NCBI GenBank assembly: GCA_021730635.1
Contig: JAJNNC010000003.1
Location: forward strand, 310,001 to 374,000
DNA length: 64,000 nt
Direction of reading: 5' to 3'
Source: Catalimonadaceae bacterium JC749
GTDB taxonomy: Bacteria > Bacteroidota > Bacteroidia > Cytophagales > Cyclobacteriaceae
Notes under the pieces: generated by a model
What the model saw: only the letters and a program-made list of their open reading frames with translations
What the model was told of the DNA's origin: nothing
Databases searched by the model: none
Shown here: piece after piece, positions 51,983 to 61,487 of the stretch
Numbering within the stretch: the first letter of the stretch is position 1
Layout of the letters: each line of letters starts with the position of its first letter
Made by a program: the position numbers and the translations under genes

Positions 51983-54157
51983 CTATACATTCCACCAATA
52001 GGTCAGTTTTAATACCAGCGCCCGGTTACGGACGAGAAATGGAGCTGGAAAATAATTATCCGTATATACAAGGAAGAGATCAGAAGCGGGCTGGTAACGC
52101 CACTGTAAACGGGTGTTCAGGTTGATGTTATCAAGCTGCTCATTATACTGTAGAAAGGCAGTAATAAAGAGTTTATTGGTCATGGTCACATCCAGACGGG
52201 GGCCTATCAGCCAAAACGTAGTACGCGCCCAGGGTTCCGGCAGGCGTATATGGTTATAACTTGAGGAAACAGCCACACTCACATAGGGCTGAAAGCGATA
52301 ACCCAGCTCGGTTGTGATGTTAAGCCGTGTACCATCGGCATAGTAACCGCCGTAGCGGGTGGTGAAGCCAAAGGTAAATAAGCTGTTAGGTTTAGAGGTG
52401 AACTCTGTTCCCCAGGCATTCCAACGGTGTTCAGTTCCCTGGGCCAAGGTATCCAGATTTGAGTTGGTAGGATCAAAGGGGTTGAGCAGCTTTACGTAGT
52501 TATGGGCAATCCAGGCAAGGAAGGTACTTTGATCACGGAAAGTAAGACCGTACAGCAAAAAACTTTCATGATCCGTTTGCCTGAAAGATTTATCCAGATA
52601 GTAGGTAGCACTCAGTTGAGGTCCGTGACTCAGAACAGATCCACTTTGTGGAAAAAAACGGTACTGTATATTCGGGCTCACTTTCACATAACCTTGCCTT
52701 GGTACATAGCCTACCTCTGCACTATAATGACGGCCTACATATTCATACTGTCCTTTAAGGGTCCAGCGCCGGCTGGCATATTGTGCATTCGCTGCATAAA
52801 CTATGTTGTCTGCCGCATTATGTGGACTAAAAGACTTTAAAAATAAGGCTTTTCCCGTCCAGAGATTGTTGGAAGAAGCCAAATTATATTCCAGGCCTAT
52901 ATTTCTGTTGTACTGGGAATATAACAAATCATCAGGATCGGTACTGGGTTTGTAATTCATCGACTCTTTATCGATGAAAATGATGCCGATGTTTGAGCGG
53001 GTGAAAACCTGCCGTTGTAGCGAGGCTACTGCAAAATTCTGAGCCGGAAGGCCACTTTCCTCTACTTTACCGGTTTGCATATTCATCAATCCTATCCGCC
53101 AGTTCTTGTTTAACTTGCCGCTCAGGCGTGCCCCAAAACGAATGGGCACTCCCAGCCCTATTCTGCGGGAGAAAAAAGGCCTGATATTTTCATAGCCGAA
53201 ATTGGCAAAGAGATCGCCATTTTCCAGAAAGAACTGTCGCCTTTCGGGAAAGAATAACTCAAACCGGTCAAGATTGGTCACCTGCCGGTCTACTTCTACC
53301 TGAGAAAAATCAGGGTTTACTGTCAAGTCCAGGTTCAGGGAAGAAGTGACAGCCACTTTGGCATCTACCCCTACTTCTTTGCGAAAATCAGTAGACTGGT
53401 CAGCACTAAAGTCTTTGGCTAGTCCACCCAACCCATAGGGAATCACAGACACATTCGGCCCTGCTGCTGGCGGAGGCTGATCCCACAAAAGAGTACCCGT
53501 ATAGGCCAGGGAAGCTGTTGGAAATTGACGGGGCACGGGTGCCCAGCTCGACTTTTCCGTTGTTTTCACATCCAGTCTGCTGAAATTGATGCCCCAGCGG
53601 GTAATCCCTTTTTTATACCGTATCGTCTTGAAAGGAATGGCGGCCTCAAAGATCCATTTATCCTCATAATTCTTTACGGCTGAGGTCCACTTATTATCCC
53701 AGCTTAAGTCTACTTTGCCTCCTTCATACATAAGCCCGTCCCACTGGGCACCGGCAGCATTGGCGCCAAAAGAGAATCCGTTTGTCTGGTCGTCAAAGGG
53801 ATCCATAAACAACAGGAAATTATCGTTTTTTCCGAAGGTAAAATCACGGCGAAGCGACTCCACAATGTAAGGCCCGGGCAGGGCATGATAACAGACGGCG
53901 ATGAGGTAAAGGCTATGAGCATCATAGGTCATCCGGACGTCCGTACGTACCTGCGCATAGCTGGTATCCATGGGAAGTACCATGTAGAAATCAGTAGCCA
54001 CTTCGGCCTCCTGCCAGGCAGGATCGTCCATAGCCCCATCGATGCTTATGGCAGAAGAGGCCTTCTGTAATCGGAGTTGGTAAGCATCATTCTTTTTTTG
54101 GGCAATCAGAGGCAGGCTGATAAAACACAGGAAAAAAAGCAGCAAAGAAATTCTCAC
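51983..54157 (-). CDS. DUF5916 protein with N-terminal CBM9-like domain
   Basis: A signal peptide (to about LIAQ) is followed by a CBM9-like beta-sandwich (ISIDGAMDDPAWQEA, DAHSLYLIAVCYHA, FLLFMDPFDDQTNG) to about residue 210. A C-terminal beta-barrel-like DUF5916 region comes next (DRFELFFPERRQFFLENGDLF, then aromatic-ending strands to a final LKLTYWWNV). These proteins are outer-membrane barrels with an N-terminal sugar-binding-like domain, very common in Bacteroidota, with no established function. The 724 residues are the usual length. Confidence 0.9.
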   Translation of the reverse strand: MRISLLLFFLCFISLPLIAQKKNDAYQLRLQKASSAISIDGAMDDPAWQEAEVATDFYMVLPMDTSYAQVRTDVRMTYDAHSLYLIAVCYHALPGPYIVESLRRDFTFGKNDNFLLFMDPFDDQTNGFSFGANAAGAQWDGLMYEGGKVDLSWDNKWTSAVKNYEDKWIFEAAIPFKTIRYKKGITRWGINFSRLDVKTTEKSSWAPVPRQFPTASLAYTGTLLWDQPPPAAGPNVSVIPYGLGGLAKDFSADQSTDFRKEVGVDAKVAVTSSLNLDLTVNPDFSQVEVDRQVTNLDRFELFFPERRQFFLENGDLFANFGYENIRPFFSRRIGLGVPIRFGARLSGKLNKNWRIGLMNMQTGKVEESGLPAQNFAVASLQRQVFTRSNIGIIFIDKESMNYKPSTDPDDLLYSQYNRNIGLEYNLASSNNLWTGKALFLKSFSPHNAADNIVYAANAQYASRRWTLKGQYEYVGRHYSAEVGYVPRQGYVKVSPNIQYRFFPQSGSVLSHGPQLSATYYLDKSFRQTDHESFLLYGLTFRDQSTFLAWIAHNYVKLLNPFDPTNSNLDTLAQGTEHRWNAWGTEFTSKPNSLFTFGFTTRYGGYYADGTRLNITTELGYRFQPYVSVAVSSSYNHIRLPEPWARTTFWLIGPRLDVTMTNKLFITAFLQYNEQLDNINLNTRLQWRYQPASDLFLVYTDNYFPAPFLVRNRALVLKLTYWWNV

Positions 54158-54400
54158 AGTAGCTTTGGGTTTGTAGTAGTATAGGGTAAAAAGTAAAAAT
54201 AGGGGTTAGCTTCTGAATGAGAAATAAAATACACTTTTATATTTTAGACAAGCATAGGTCAGGAACCGCTCGTAGCAGATAACGTTAAGGGGTATGTATA
54301 AGATATTCTTCTACGACTCACCTTCAGCGTGATGGACCGTTTCATCAGTGCTCAGAGCAGCAAAATGCATTGCCTGGTATTTCAATAAAATCTGTGCAAA

Positions 54401-55804
54401 CTATGCTGTCAGATCGGATAAGTTTTTCTCCATCAATACCTCCTCCAAAGCATCCTGCCATATGGTCAACATTTTCTGGTCAGCGGGCGTGCATGTGGGT
54501 GCCTGTGACAAGGCCAATAAGCCTTTTGGAACACTAATTAACAGGTACAACTGATAGTAGACGGAAAAATCTATATTAAAATCCGATAAAAACTCCACCA
54601 TCCAGGGGTTCTTTTTCCAATGATCTATTTCCATTTTTACTTCGGCCAACCCCTGACCCTGAACAACTATTTTAGTATGGAAGATAAAATGAAAGAAATC
54701 AAATAATACAGGATATCCCTGTTTTGCCTGCTCCCAATTGTAAACCTGTAACTTATTTTCGCAAACCTGTGTGTTTGACGCTGTGAAATTATTATGCGCA
54801 AAAGATATCTGTACTATCGTGCTATCTTCAAATGCCAGAAGTAAGTCTGTTAATAAAGACTGCAGGCCAAAAACAGATTCCTGTGTCAACTCTTGGGCTA
54901 TTGGTCGCTCAATCTGCCCAATATTCTCGTATATCTCTTCAAATAAAGAAGAGGCGGTAAACCGGACAGATTCATCCGTTTGATAATATATTTCTTTCAG
55001 AGCTTCCAGGTGAACAACTGAGAAGGTAGCTGGGTAAAGATGAACAGGATAAACCGAATGGTTGAGCACCAGCAGATATTCTGTACTTTTAATAATAGAT
55101 GGACAGGCTAAGAAGGATAGCATCAAAGCATGGCAATTTTCTAAAGTTGCCACCTCCTGTTTCAGGGAATTCCGGGCAGCCTGATCGAGTGCAAATTTCG
55201 CCACGGCAAACGTTTCATCATGCCGGTGTAGCTCCAGCAGCACCTTTTTTTTCTGATCGAAATAGTCAAAAGAAACCGTGTAATGATCATAGTCTATATT
55301 TTCTAACTGCTCATCGATGAAGAGCGTTTGCTGGTGATAAATATATAGCTTGCCTAAAAAAAAGCGCAGGACCCTGAAAATAAACTTTCCTGCCAGCGGA
55401 AATAATTGTTTTGCACATTGTCTGTCCAGCCAAAAATTTTTCCGGCTATGCCCGCTACCGATCCAACTCATCGTGTTTGAAGCATTGGTGGCATAAGACC
55501 AGACAGTACGATGATATGGACTGGCAAAGCGCTGTTTGAGTTTTACGAATGAAATGAGAATTACTGAAGCGGGTAAGGCGGGCATTTTGGGCATACCCGA
55601 CAATAGCACCACACTATAAGCAGTGGTATTCAGCTCGGACATCAGTGTACATAGGTGCAGACTTTCTTTAAACACATGTATTTCCTTCACATCCTCATCC
55701 CGCACCAACTCACTTTTTGGGTCGTAAATAACCAGCTGCTGCCGCTGACCTGTCAATAATTTTTCTATTTTTCTAATATCTGACAAATACACCTGTTTGG
55801 CCAT
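54401..55804 (-). CDS. APH-fold kinase-like protein lacking catalytic aspartates (pseudokinase)
   Basis: The 467-residue protein resembles the aminoglycoside phosphotransferase/choline kinase fold in its C-terminal half. The normal H-x-D-x(4)-N loop appears as His337-Asn338-Asn339 to Asn344, with Asn in place of the catalytic Asp. The later D-W-E metal site is Asn356-Trp357-Glu358 after LQVY. Then LFDFFHFIF at 366-374 matches the family's dense aromatic helix. Both essential aspartates are replaced by Asn through single-base changes. An N-terminal lobe of about 300 residues has a weak nucleotide-binding look. It starts 68 bases after a stand-alone receiver gene. It could be a scaffold or an allosteric partner of that receiver. 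Confidence 0.62.
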   Translation of the reverse strand: MAKQVYLSDIRKIEKLLTGQRQQLVIYDPKSELVRDEDVKEIHVFKESLHLCTLMSELNTTAYSVVLLSGMPKMPALPASVILISFVKLKQRFASPYHRTVWSYATNASNTMSWIGSGHSRKNFWLDRQCAKQLFPLAGKFIFRVLRFFLGKLYIYHQQTLFIDEQLENIDYDHYTVSFDYFDQKKKVLLELHRHDETFAVAKFALDQAARNSLKQEVATLENCHALMLSFLACPSIIKSTEYLLVLNHSVYPVHLYPATFSVVHLEALKEIYYQTDESVRFTASSLFEEIYENIGQIERPIAQELTQESVFGLQSLLTDLLLAFEDSTIVQISFAHNNFTASNTQVCENKLQVYNWEQAKQGYPVLFDFFHFIFHTKIVVQGQGLAEVKMEIDHWKKNPWMVEFLSDFNIDFSVYYQLYLLISVPKGLLALSQAPTCTPADQKMLTIWQDALEEVLMEKNLSDLTA

Positions 55805-55872
55805 TTTATTTAAATTTTGCCCTCAATCAATGTAACTCTTCTACAGGTCTCGGTTGTGTCTTCATCAGAACC

Positions 55873-56268
55873 TCAGTAACTACCTACTTTATGTTGCTGA
55901 CTGTCTAACTGAATTTCATGCAGTACTTCTGCTATTCTCTTATCAGACTGATCATTTTTTATGATATAGTCATAAGCTCCTTCCTTGATCAGAGAGACAG
56001 CCATTTTTATGCTTTCTCTCGATGAAATCATGATAACATAGGTATCAGGATAGCGATATTTTATATTCTTCAGAACCTGTATGCCTTCCATATCCCCCAG
56101 GTCGTAATCCAGAAAAACGATACAGGTTTCATCGTAATAATGATTGATGGCCTTTTGTCCGGAAGAAAAGCATATGATATTTTGATAACCTAGCTTCTGC
56201 AGACGATAGCTGATCATCTTTTGGTAGAATACATCATCGTCTATGATAAATACTGGATATAGTTTCAT
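55873..56268 (-). CDS. Stand-alone receiver (REC) response regulator
   Basis: A single receiver domain. The start at 56268 (MKLYPVFIIDDDVF) fits the first strand; upstream in-frame Mets at 56277 and 56319 extend it by 3-17 residues. The acidic triad is IIDDD, the phosphoacceptor Asp is in CIVFLDYDLGD, the conserved Ser is in VIMISSRES and the Lys is in DYIIKND. It has no output domain, so it would act through protein contacts, for instance with the histidine kinase upstream or the kinase-fold protein encoded just after it. Confidence 0.9.
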   Translation of the reverse strand: MKLYPVFIIDDDVFYQKMISYRLQKLGYQNIICFSSGQKAINHYYDETCIVFLDYDLGDMEGIQVLKNIKYRYPDTYVIMISSRESIKMAVSLIKEGAYDYIIKNDQSDKRIAEVLHEIQLDSQQHKVGSY

Positions 56269-56319
56269 GCATTCCATGGTTATATTTATCTTATCCATTT
56301 CTATCATTGTACCATGCAA

Positions 56320-56751
56320 GCAAATTATTTATAATACACTGATTGTCAGGCTTTTGAAAAAAATGATAAAATTCTTACTGTTTTAATTCTGGATTTCATT
56401 CCCATTTTTGGAAAGGCGCTGTTACAATATCAGAATGAGGACAGGCAAAAAAAAAGCAGCGTCTTTTATGACGCTGCCTTTGACTACTACCTAGTTTAAA
56501 CCTTTACTACCTGAATATGAAAGTTAAAAAAATTAAGAAAAAATAAAGTTTAAAAAATTATATGTTAACCCCTCATTGTTGTTATAGTATAGGCCAAAGC
56601 TATGCCAACCCTTATAATTGGGTAAAATCTATCATTTAGCCATTAGATATAGTGGAAAAATTTCCACACATGAGGAATATTGACAACTATTATCTTCCCG
56701 TTTAGCTTCAAAATGGATTGTCTTGAAGAGCTGAGAAATCAGCAGACTTCT
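56320..56751. other. Intergenic region between receiver and hybrid kinase genes
   Basis: These 432 bases hold a rho-independent terminator (56447-56477) for the kinase transcript. The remainder is AT-rich, with no gene. The receiver/kinase-fold pair must therefore have its own promoter, which was not identified with confidence. Confidence 0.5.
56447..56477 (-). terminator. Rho-independent terminator after the hybrid histidine kinase
   Basis: GCAGCGTC (56456-56463) and GACGCTGC (56470-56477) are perfect 8-base arms with a 6-base loop. On the minus strand nine T residues follow (56455-56447). Confidence 0.85.
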
Positions 56752-59643
56752 CTAAGGATTAGAAGAACCTATCTTGTTTTCCATTCTGATCCAATCCACT
56801 ATTTTTTGATAGAGTTCAGCCGGATTAAAAGGTTTGGTAATGATTTCGTCCATGCCTACATCCCTGATTTTTAACTTGGTTTCAAGCATAGCAGAAGCTG
56901 TGAGCGCAATAATAGGAACTGTTTGATCAAATTTTCTGATTTCTCGGGCAGCCTGATAACCATCCATGACCGGCATCTGCAAGTCCATCAGAATCAGGTT
57001 GTATGCATAAGCAGCAGCCATTTTCACCGCTACCTCTCCATTCTCTGCATGGTCATGCGCTAACTTCCATCGCTCCATAAATTTGGAAGCAATCAGTACA
57101 TTGGCAGGATTATCCTCAACCAGCAAAACCTTCATCCCCTGAAATCCTTCCTGCTGGATTTTAGACATGGAAGTGTTTTCATATTTTTTCTTTGGCGCTT
57201 GCGCAATGTCATAAGTAAGTGTAAAGGAAAAAACAGATCCCTGGTTCAATGTACTGCTCACATTGATTTTACTGTTCTGAAGCTCCAGTAACTTTTTGGT
57301 AATAGTAAGTCCTAAGCCAGTCCCACCGAACTTTCGGGTTGTGTTTGAATCAGCCTGAGAAAACTGCTCAAATATGGTTTCCAGCTTTTTATCCGGGATG
57401 CCAACCCCTGTGTCTTCCACCACAAAAGACAGCGTGATACTTTTATCATTTTTCTCCTGTACTGTCACCTTCACCCCTACGCTCCCTTTTTCCGTAAATT
57501 TTATAGCGTTACCCACCAGATTGTTCATGATCTGGGATAATTTAGTAGGATCCCCTATCACAAAATCCGGAATTTCCTCGGCCACTTTTAGATCAAGTTG
57601 TAAATTTTTTTCCTCAGCCCGGAATTTCATCGTTTGAATGATACTATTCAATAACTCCGCGATACTGAATTCTATCTTCTCCAATTCTACTTTTCCGGCT
57701 TCTATCTTACTAAAATCCAGTATATCGTTGATCAATGCCAGTAGATTTTCGGCAGAAAAACGCAACAGATGCAGATTTTCAGATTGTTCAGGTTTAAGAT
57801 CTTCCTGAAGCAGATAATGAGAAATACCAATAACGGCATTGAGGGGCGTTCGCAGCTCATGACTCATGGTAGATAAAAACTGGGCTTTAGCCATAGAAGC
57901 TCTTTCCGCTTCTTCTTTTGCTTTGATCAGCTCCTGTTCATTTCTTTTACGCAAAGTAATGTCTTGACTGACCATGAGCCCGCCATTGATCACATTGTTG
58001 GCATCACGTAATGGAACACCCCGCATATTCAAGAACTCTTCTTTGAGTGCAATATCCGTAGATATTTTTTCCCCTTTGATAACTGCCTCATACAGCGGTT
58101 TGATACGGTCCTTAAACTTCTCGTCCAGCACCTCATCCACCAACTTGCCTTCAAAAAAGCGGGAACTCAAACCATGCTTTTGCATGATGGTTCCTTCAGC
58201 CAGGATGATTCTCAACTGTTTGTTGAAAAGAAATATATCAGTATCCGGAATATTAGAAGCCAGTTTTCTATAATTTTTCTCACTTGCCTTTAATCTCTCT
58301 TCTGCCTTCTTTCTTTCTGTTATATCTAAAGAAGTACAAATTACCTTAACCACCTCGCCCTGCTCGTTGACTACCAAGTCGCTTTTGGTATAAATCCATG
58401 TAGGATCACCCTGAGAAATTACCCGAAACTCCAGTTCAAAGGTTTTTTTATCTGACAAAAGGGTAGAGAGAGCCTTCTTGATTTTAGACAAATCTTTTTT
58501 ATGCACATGAGTCACAAACTGATCAAAGGTTATTTCTTCCAGTGTGTCGTCTAGAAGAAACTGATTCCGAACTTCTTCGGAGCAGTGGATCACATGATTA
58601 GTGGCGACATCCAGATGCCAGTATCCTAATTTTACAATTTTCTGTACTTTCTTTAAATCTTGCGTCAGGTTTTCTAATAAGATGGCATTCTCTTTATTTT
58701 CCGTAATATCCGTAAGTCTGGCTACCAACAGGTTTCTATCTTCCAATTCCACGTAGGTAAGTGCCAGGTTTCCCCAGAATTCATCTCCGTTATACTGCTG
58801 GTACTTACCGTCTGAAGTCCATCGCTTGTCACGGGCAATGGCTTGCTCTATGGTAGCCATCACAGATGTATCCGGAAACTCTTTCTGTAATGAAAAAAAA
58901 TTGTTTCCTATAAAATTCTTCCGATGAGGGAAACCAAAGATTTCAAGTGAACGATCATTACATTCTGTGATGATCTTGGTTTTTGGATTCAGAATAAAGA
59001 TAGCGTCCATCGAATTATCAAAAATTGCTTTGAGTTCTTCGTAGGTGTTCTGAATTATTGTATCAATATGCTGGTCAGAAATACGGCGAAAGTAGTTGAT
59101 AGCAGCCAGTATGATCACAATAGTAGCACCGACGCTGGTCAAAAAGATGGACTTCTGAATATCTTCGGATAAGGTAGGCAACAGCAATAAAGAAAAATCG
59201 GTCAGATGCAGGGCGATAAGAAAAGCTCCTGACAAAAGTGAAAAGAACCACATCTTCCCTTTTTCTCCTTTATCAAACAACAAAAACGGGCCCACCATCA
59301 AAGCAAAATAAGCATAGTGTTCCCCGCTGTTGTATCCAAGCATGGAGCTTGTCAGAAAGAGACTAATATTGGCAGAAAGAATCAGAACAACTTTGGCCAG
59401 TTCAAATCTCTGGAAATAGTTGAAAACCAGAGGCAAACCGTAAAAAACAACAGAAACACTCTGAATATAGATAGCAAGACTCAGACGATCAATACCATAA
59501 GAAATCAGAACAATAATCCCTAGTAGAAACGTAACAAAGGAAATCTGATTTGTAAGAACGATGAGCTTATAATTTGCAAAACGATTAGCCTTATTAACTC
59601 CAATATAAGAAATTAACTTCCACCACTTAACTATCTTAGACAT
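56752..59643 (-). CDS. Six-TM hybrid histidine kinase with PAS domains and receiver
   Basis: Numbered from the ATG at 59643 (a 17-residue-longer ORF starts at 59694). Residues about 27-186 form six hydrophobic segments with little periplasmic sequence. Three PAS-like repeats follow, at about 200-320, 330-445 and 455-565 (MDAIFILNP; YWHLDV and DITERKKAEE; TDIFLFNKQLRII). Next is a HisKA domain with the phosphorylated His595 in STMSHELRTPLN. The ATPase core has Asn712, DTGVGIP (744-750) and GGTGLGL (773-779). A C-terminal receiver has Asp887 in LILMDLQMP and Lys937. The membrane part lacks a recognisable family ligand domain. It lies 200 bases downstream of an alpha-oxoamine synthase on the same strand, an arrangement like cqsA-cqsS. 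Confidence 0.92.
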   Translation of the reverse strand: MSKIVKWWKLISYIGVNKANRFANYKLIVLTNQISFVTFLLGIIVLISYGIDRLSLAIYIQSVSVVFYGLPLVFNYFQRFELAKVVLILSANISLFLTSSMLGYNSGEHYAYFALMVGPFLLFDKGEKGKMWFFSLLSGAFLIALHLTDFSLLLLPTLSEDIQKSIFLTSVGATIVIILAAINYFRRISDQHIDTIIQNTYEELKAIFDNSMDAIFILNPKTKIITECNDRSLEIFGFPHRKNFIGNNFFSLQKEFPDTSVMATIEQAIARDKRWTSDGKYQQYNGDEFWGNLALTYVELEDRNLLVARLTDITENKENAILLENLTQDLKKVQKIVKLGYWHLDVATNHVIHCSEEVRNQFLLDDTLEEITFDQFVTHVHKKDLSKIKKALSTLLSDKKTFELEFRVISQGDPTWIYTKSDLVVNEQGEVVKVICTSLDITERKKAEERLKASEKNYRKLASNIPDTDIFLFNKQLRIILAEGTIMQKHGLSSRFFEGKLVDEVLDEKFKDRIKPLYEAVIKGEKISTDIALKEEFLNMRGVPLRDANNVINGGLMVSQDITLRKRNEQELIKAKEEAERASMAKAQFLSTMSHELRTPLNAVIGISHYLLQEDLKPEQSENLHLLRFSAENLLALINDILDFSKIEAGKVELEKIEFSIAELLNSIIQTMKFRAEEKNLQLDLKVAEEIPDFVIGDPTKLSQIMNNLVGNAIKFTEKGSVGVKVTVQEKNDKSITLSFVVEDTGVGIPDKKLETIFEQFSQADSNTTRKFGGTGLGLTITKKLLELQNSKINVSSTLNQGSVFSFTLTYDIAQAPKKKYENTSMSKIQQEGFQGMKVLLVEDNPANVLIASKFMERWKLAHDHAENGEVAVKMAAAYAYNLILMDLQMPVMDGYQAAREIRKFDQTVPIIALTASAMLETKLKIRDVGMDEIITKPFNPAELYQKIVDWIRMENKIGSSNP

Positions 59644-59843
59644 CACATTTTCTCTTTTGATTTCTATACATAAAGTTACATACCTTTCTAACAATTAGGT
59701 AAGATATTACAGTTTAAACCTATCCTAATGTAAGAAAAGTATTAAGAAAACATTATTTACAAAGAAGCGCTAAGATAGTTATAGTGACCTAAAAAGCTTG
59801 TTTTTTGGTAAAATAAGCCTGTAAAATTCTAATAAAATATGGT

Positions 59844-61160
59844 TTATTTTAAAACTTTTTGGAATATATTTTCATTCTCTGCTTTCTCGCCGGTGGTTAA
59901 TTTAAAGGCTCTGTGGATCAAGTGTCTGTTAATAGCATGTTGATGAAACACTGACGGCAATTCCTGAGCAATGGTATTTAACAAACACTCAATGTCTTCC
60001 AAAGTATGGTGCAATGTAACAGGAATTCTAAGTCCGGTCTGGTTAATGGCCACACTTGGAAAAACCGACAAGTTGATATAAAAACCCTGATCCATGATCT
60101 TCTTTACCATATCGTAACCAGCATCTGGTTTGCCTACCCCGATAAAAAACACGGGAGAAACGGACTCCCCTATCATGGGCAAGTTCAATTCTTTAACTTT
60201 CTGGTTGAAGAAAGAAACTCTTTTGTGTAAAGCTTCCTGACGGACAAGTATTTCTTCGCTCAAATGAATTTTAGCGGAAGCGATGGCAGCACCCAATACA
60301 GGCGGCTGAATAGGTCCCGAAAAAATCATAGTAGGCCCACAACTTCTGACCCGGTCTCTGATCTGTTCATTGGGATACACCATAACACCCCCACAAGCGG
60401 CGAAGCTTTTAGCAATGGAAGTGACCAGGAACATTCTTTCATGATGCCAAAGCTGGCTTTTAACATATCCCGCTCCGTTCTTACCAGCCCAACTCATGCC
60501 GTGTGCATCATCTATGTACAGGTTAAACTGCTCGTATTTATTCAGTAAATAATGTAGCTGTTGCATAGGGGCAAAATCTCCCAGCATTGAATAAACACCG
60601 TCGGCCATATACCAGATTTTCGAATATTTTGTCCCCAGTTCCTGAATTCTTTCTTCCAGTACAGCCATATTACTGTGTCTGATGGTTTCCACATGGATAT
60701 TTCTGAGCTTCAGAAGCTGAACGGCACTTTGTACACATTCATGTACCTGATAGTCCAGAATAACAGCATCATGATCGCCAACAAGCACCGGAATGTTAGA
60801 TTGATGACATAAGGTGACAGTAGGGCCCAAAATAATGGGTGCTTGAAAGATTTGCTCAAGTAAATCTTCAATTTCTCTGTACAAGGCTACCGATAAATAA
60901 GCCCTGGAAGAAGCAAACTGAGAACCATATTTTAAGACAGCCTGTATGGCTCCCTCTTTTAATCTTTCATCGGTTTCCAGCCCCATATAACTGCAAGAGC
61001 CGAAATTGACTAGTTTTTGACCGTTGATGGTAATGGATCTTCCGTCCAGTACATCATCTTCGATGGTTTGGTGTGCAATTTTTAAGGTTTTAGATCTTTT
61101 TACTACTTCACTGACAATGGTTAAATTTCTATCATGCTTACTGAGTGGTTTGTTTTCCAT
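59844..61160 (-). CDS. Alpha-oxoamine synthase-family PLP enzyme (CqsA/LqsA-like, or lipid synthase)
   Basis: A 438-residue fold-type I enzyme of the alpha-oxoamine synthase group, which condenses an acyl-CoA or acyl-ACP with an amino acid and loses CO2. His140 (after LDYQV) would stack on PLP, DDAHG is at 217-221, and Lys251 in TSIAKSFAACGG forms the Schiff base. Arg378 (LRIPVTL) is a likely carboxylate-binding residue. It opens with NFGSCSYMGL near 52-61. An N-terminal arm of about 40 residues and a C-terminal tail after about 405 make it somewhat longer than CqsA. Relatives make CAI-1/LAI-1-type signals, sphinganine, sulfonolipid precursors or biotin intermediates. The immediate partner, a multi-TM hybrid kinase, favours the signal role. 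Confidence 0.85.
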   Translation of the reverse strand: MENKPLSKHDRNLTIVSEVVKRSKTLKIAHQTIEDDVLDGRSITINGQKLVNFGSCSYMGLETDERLKEGAIQAVLKYGSQFASSRAYLSVALYREIEDLLEQIFQAPIILGPTVTLCHQSNIPVLVGDHDAVILDYQVHECVQSAVQLLKLRNIHVETIRHSNMAVLEERIQELGTKYSKIWYMADGVYSMLGDFAPMQQLHYLLNKYEQFNLYIDDAHGMSWAGKNGAGYVKSQLWHHERMFLVTSIAKSFAACGGVMVYPNEQIRDRVRSCGPTMIFSGPIQPPVLGAAIASAKIHLSEEILVRQEALHKRVSFFNQKVKELNLPMIGESVSPVFFIGVGKPDAGYDMVKKIMDQGFYINLSVFPSVAINQTGLRIPVTLHHTLEDIECLLNTIAQELPSVFHQHAINRHLIHRAFKLTTGEKAENENIFQKVLK

Positions 61161-61487
61161 TTTTTGCTAAATTTTTATGGTAGATAGTAGTTTCTCCGAA
61201 AAGAGAATGTTTATTAATAATTAGCAAAAATTAGGGTTAGAAAATTAGTATAAAGCCTAATAGAATGACCTTATATTACATAGGAATGAAAGAGAGAAAT
61301 ACTCCTTGTAAGCTATTTGCATTTTCATGCAAAAACAACTTCATATATGTCTATACATGAAAAAAAGCCGATATTGACGCTTTTCAAGCTAAACTAAACA
61401 GGAATACAGGGGTGTAATTTCTGATTCCGAAATGAATCTTTTGTATTTTTCTTATTGAGAAAGTCGGGAAATGTGCAAAATATGTCT
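61161..61487. other. Intergenic region upstream of the alpha-oxoamine synthase
   Basis: These 327 AT-rich bases lie between the synthase start and the end of the upstream 174-aa gene. They should contain the synthase promoter. I saw no clear TTTG / TAnnTTTG pair, hairpin or ORF. Confidence 0.45.
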
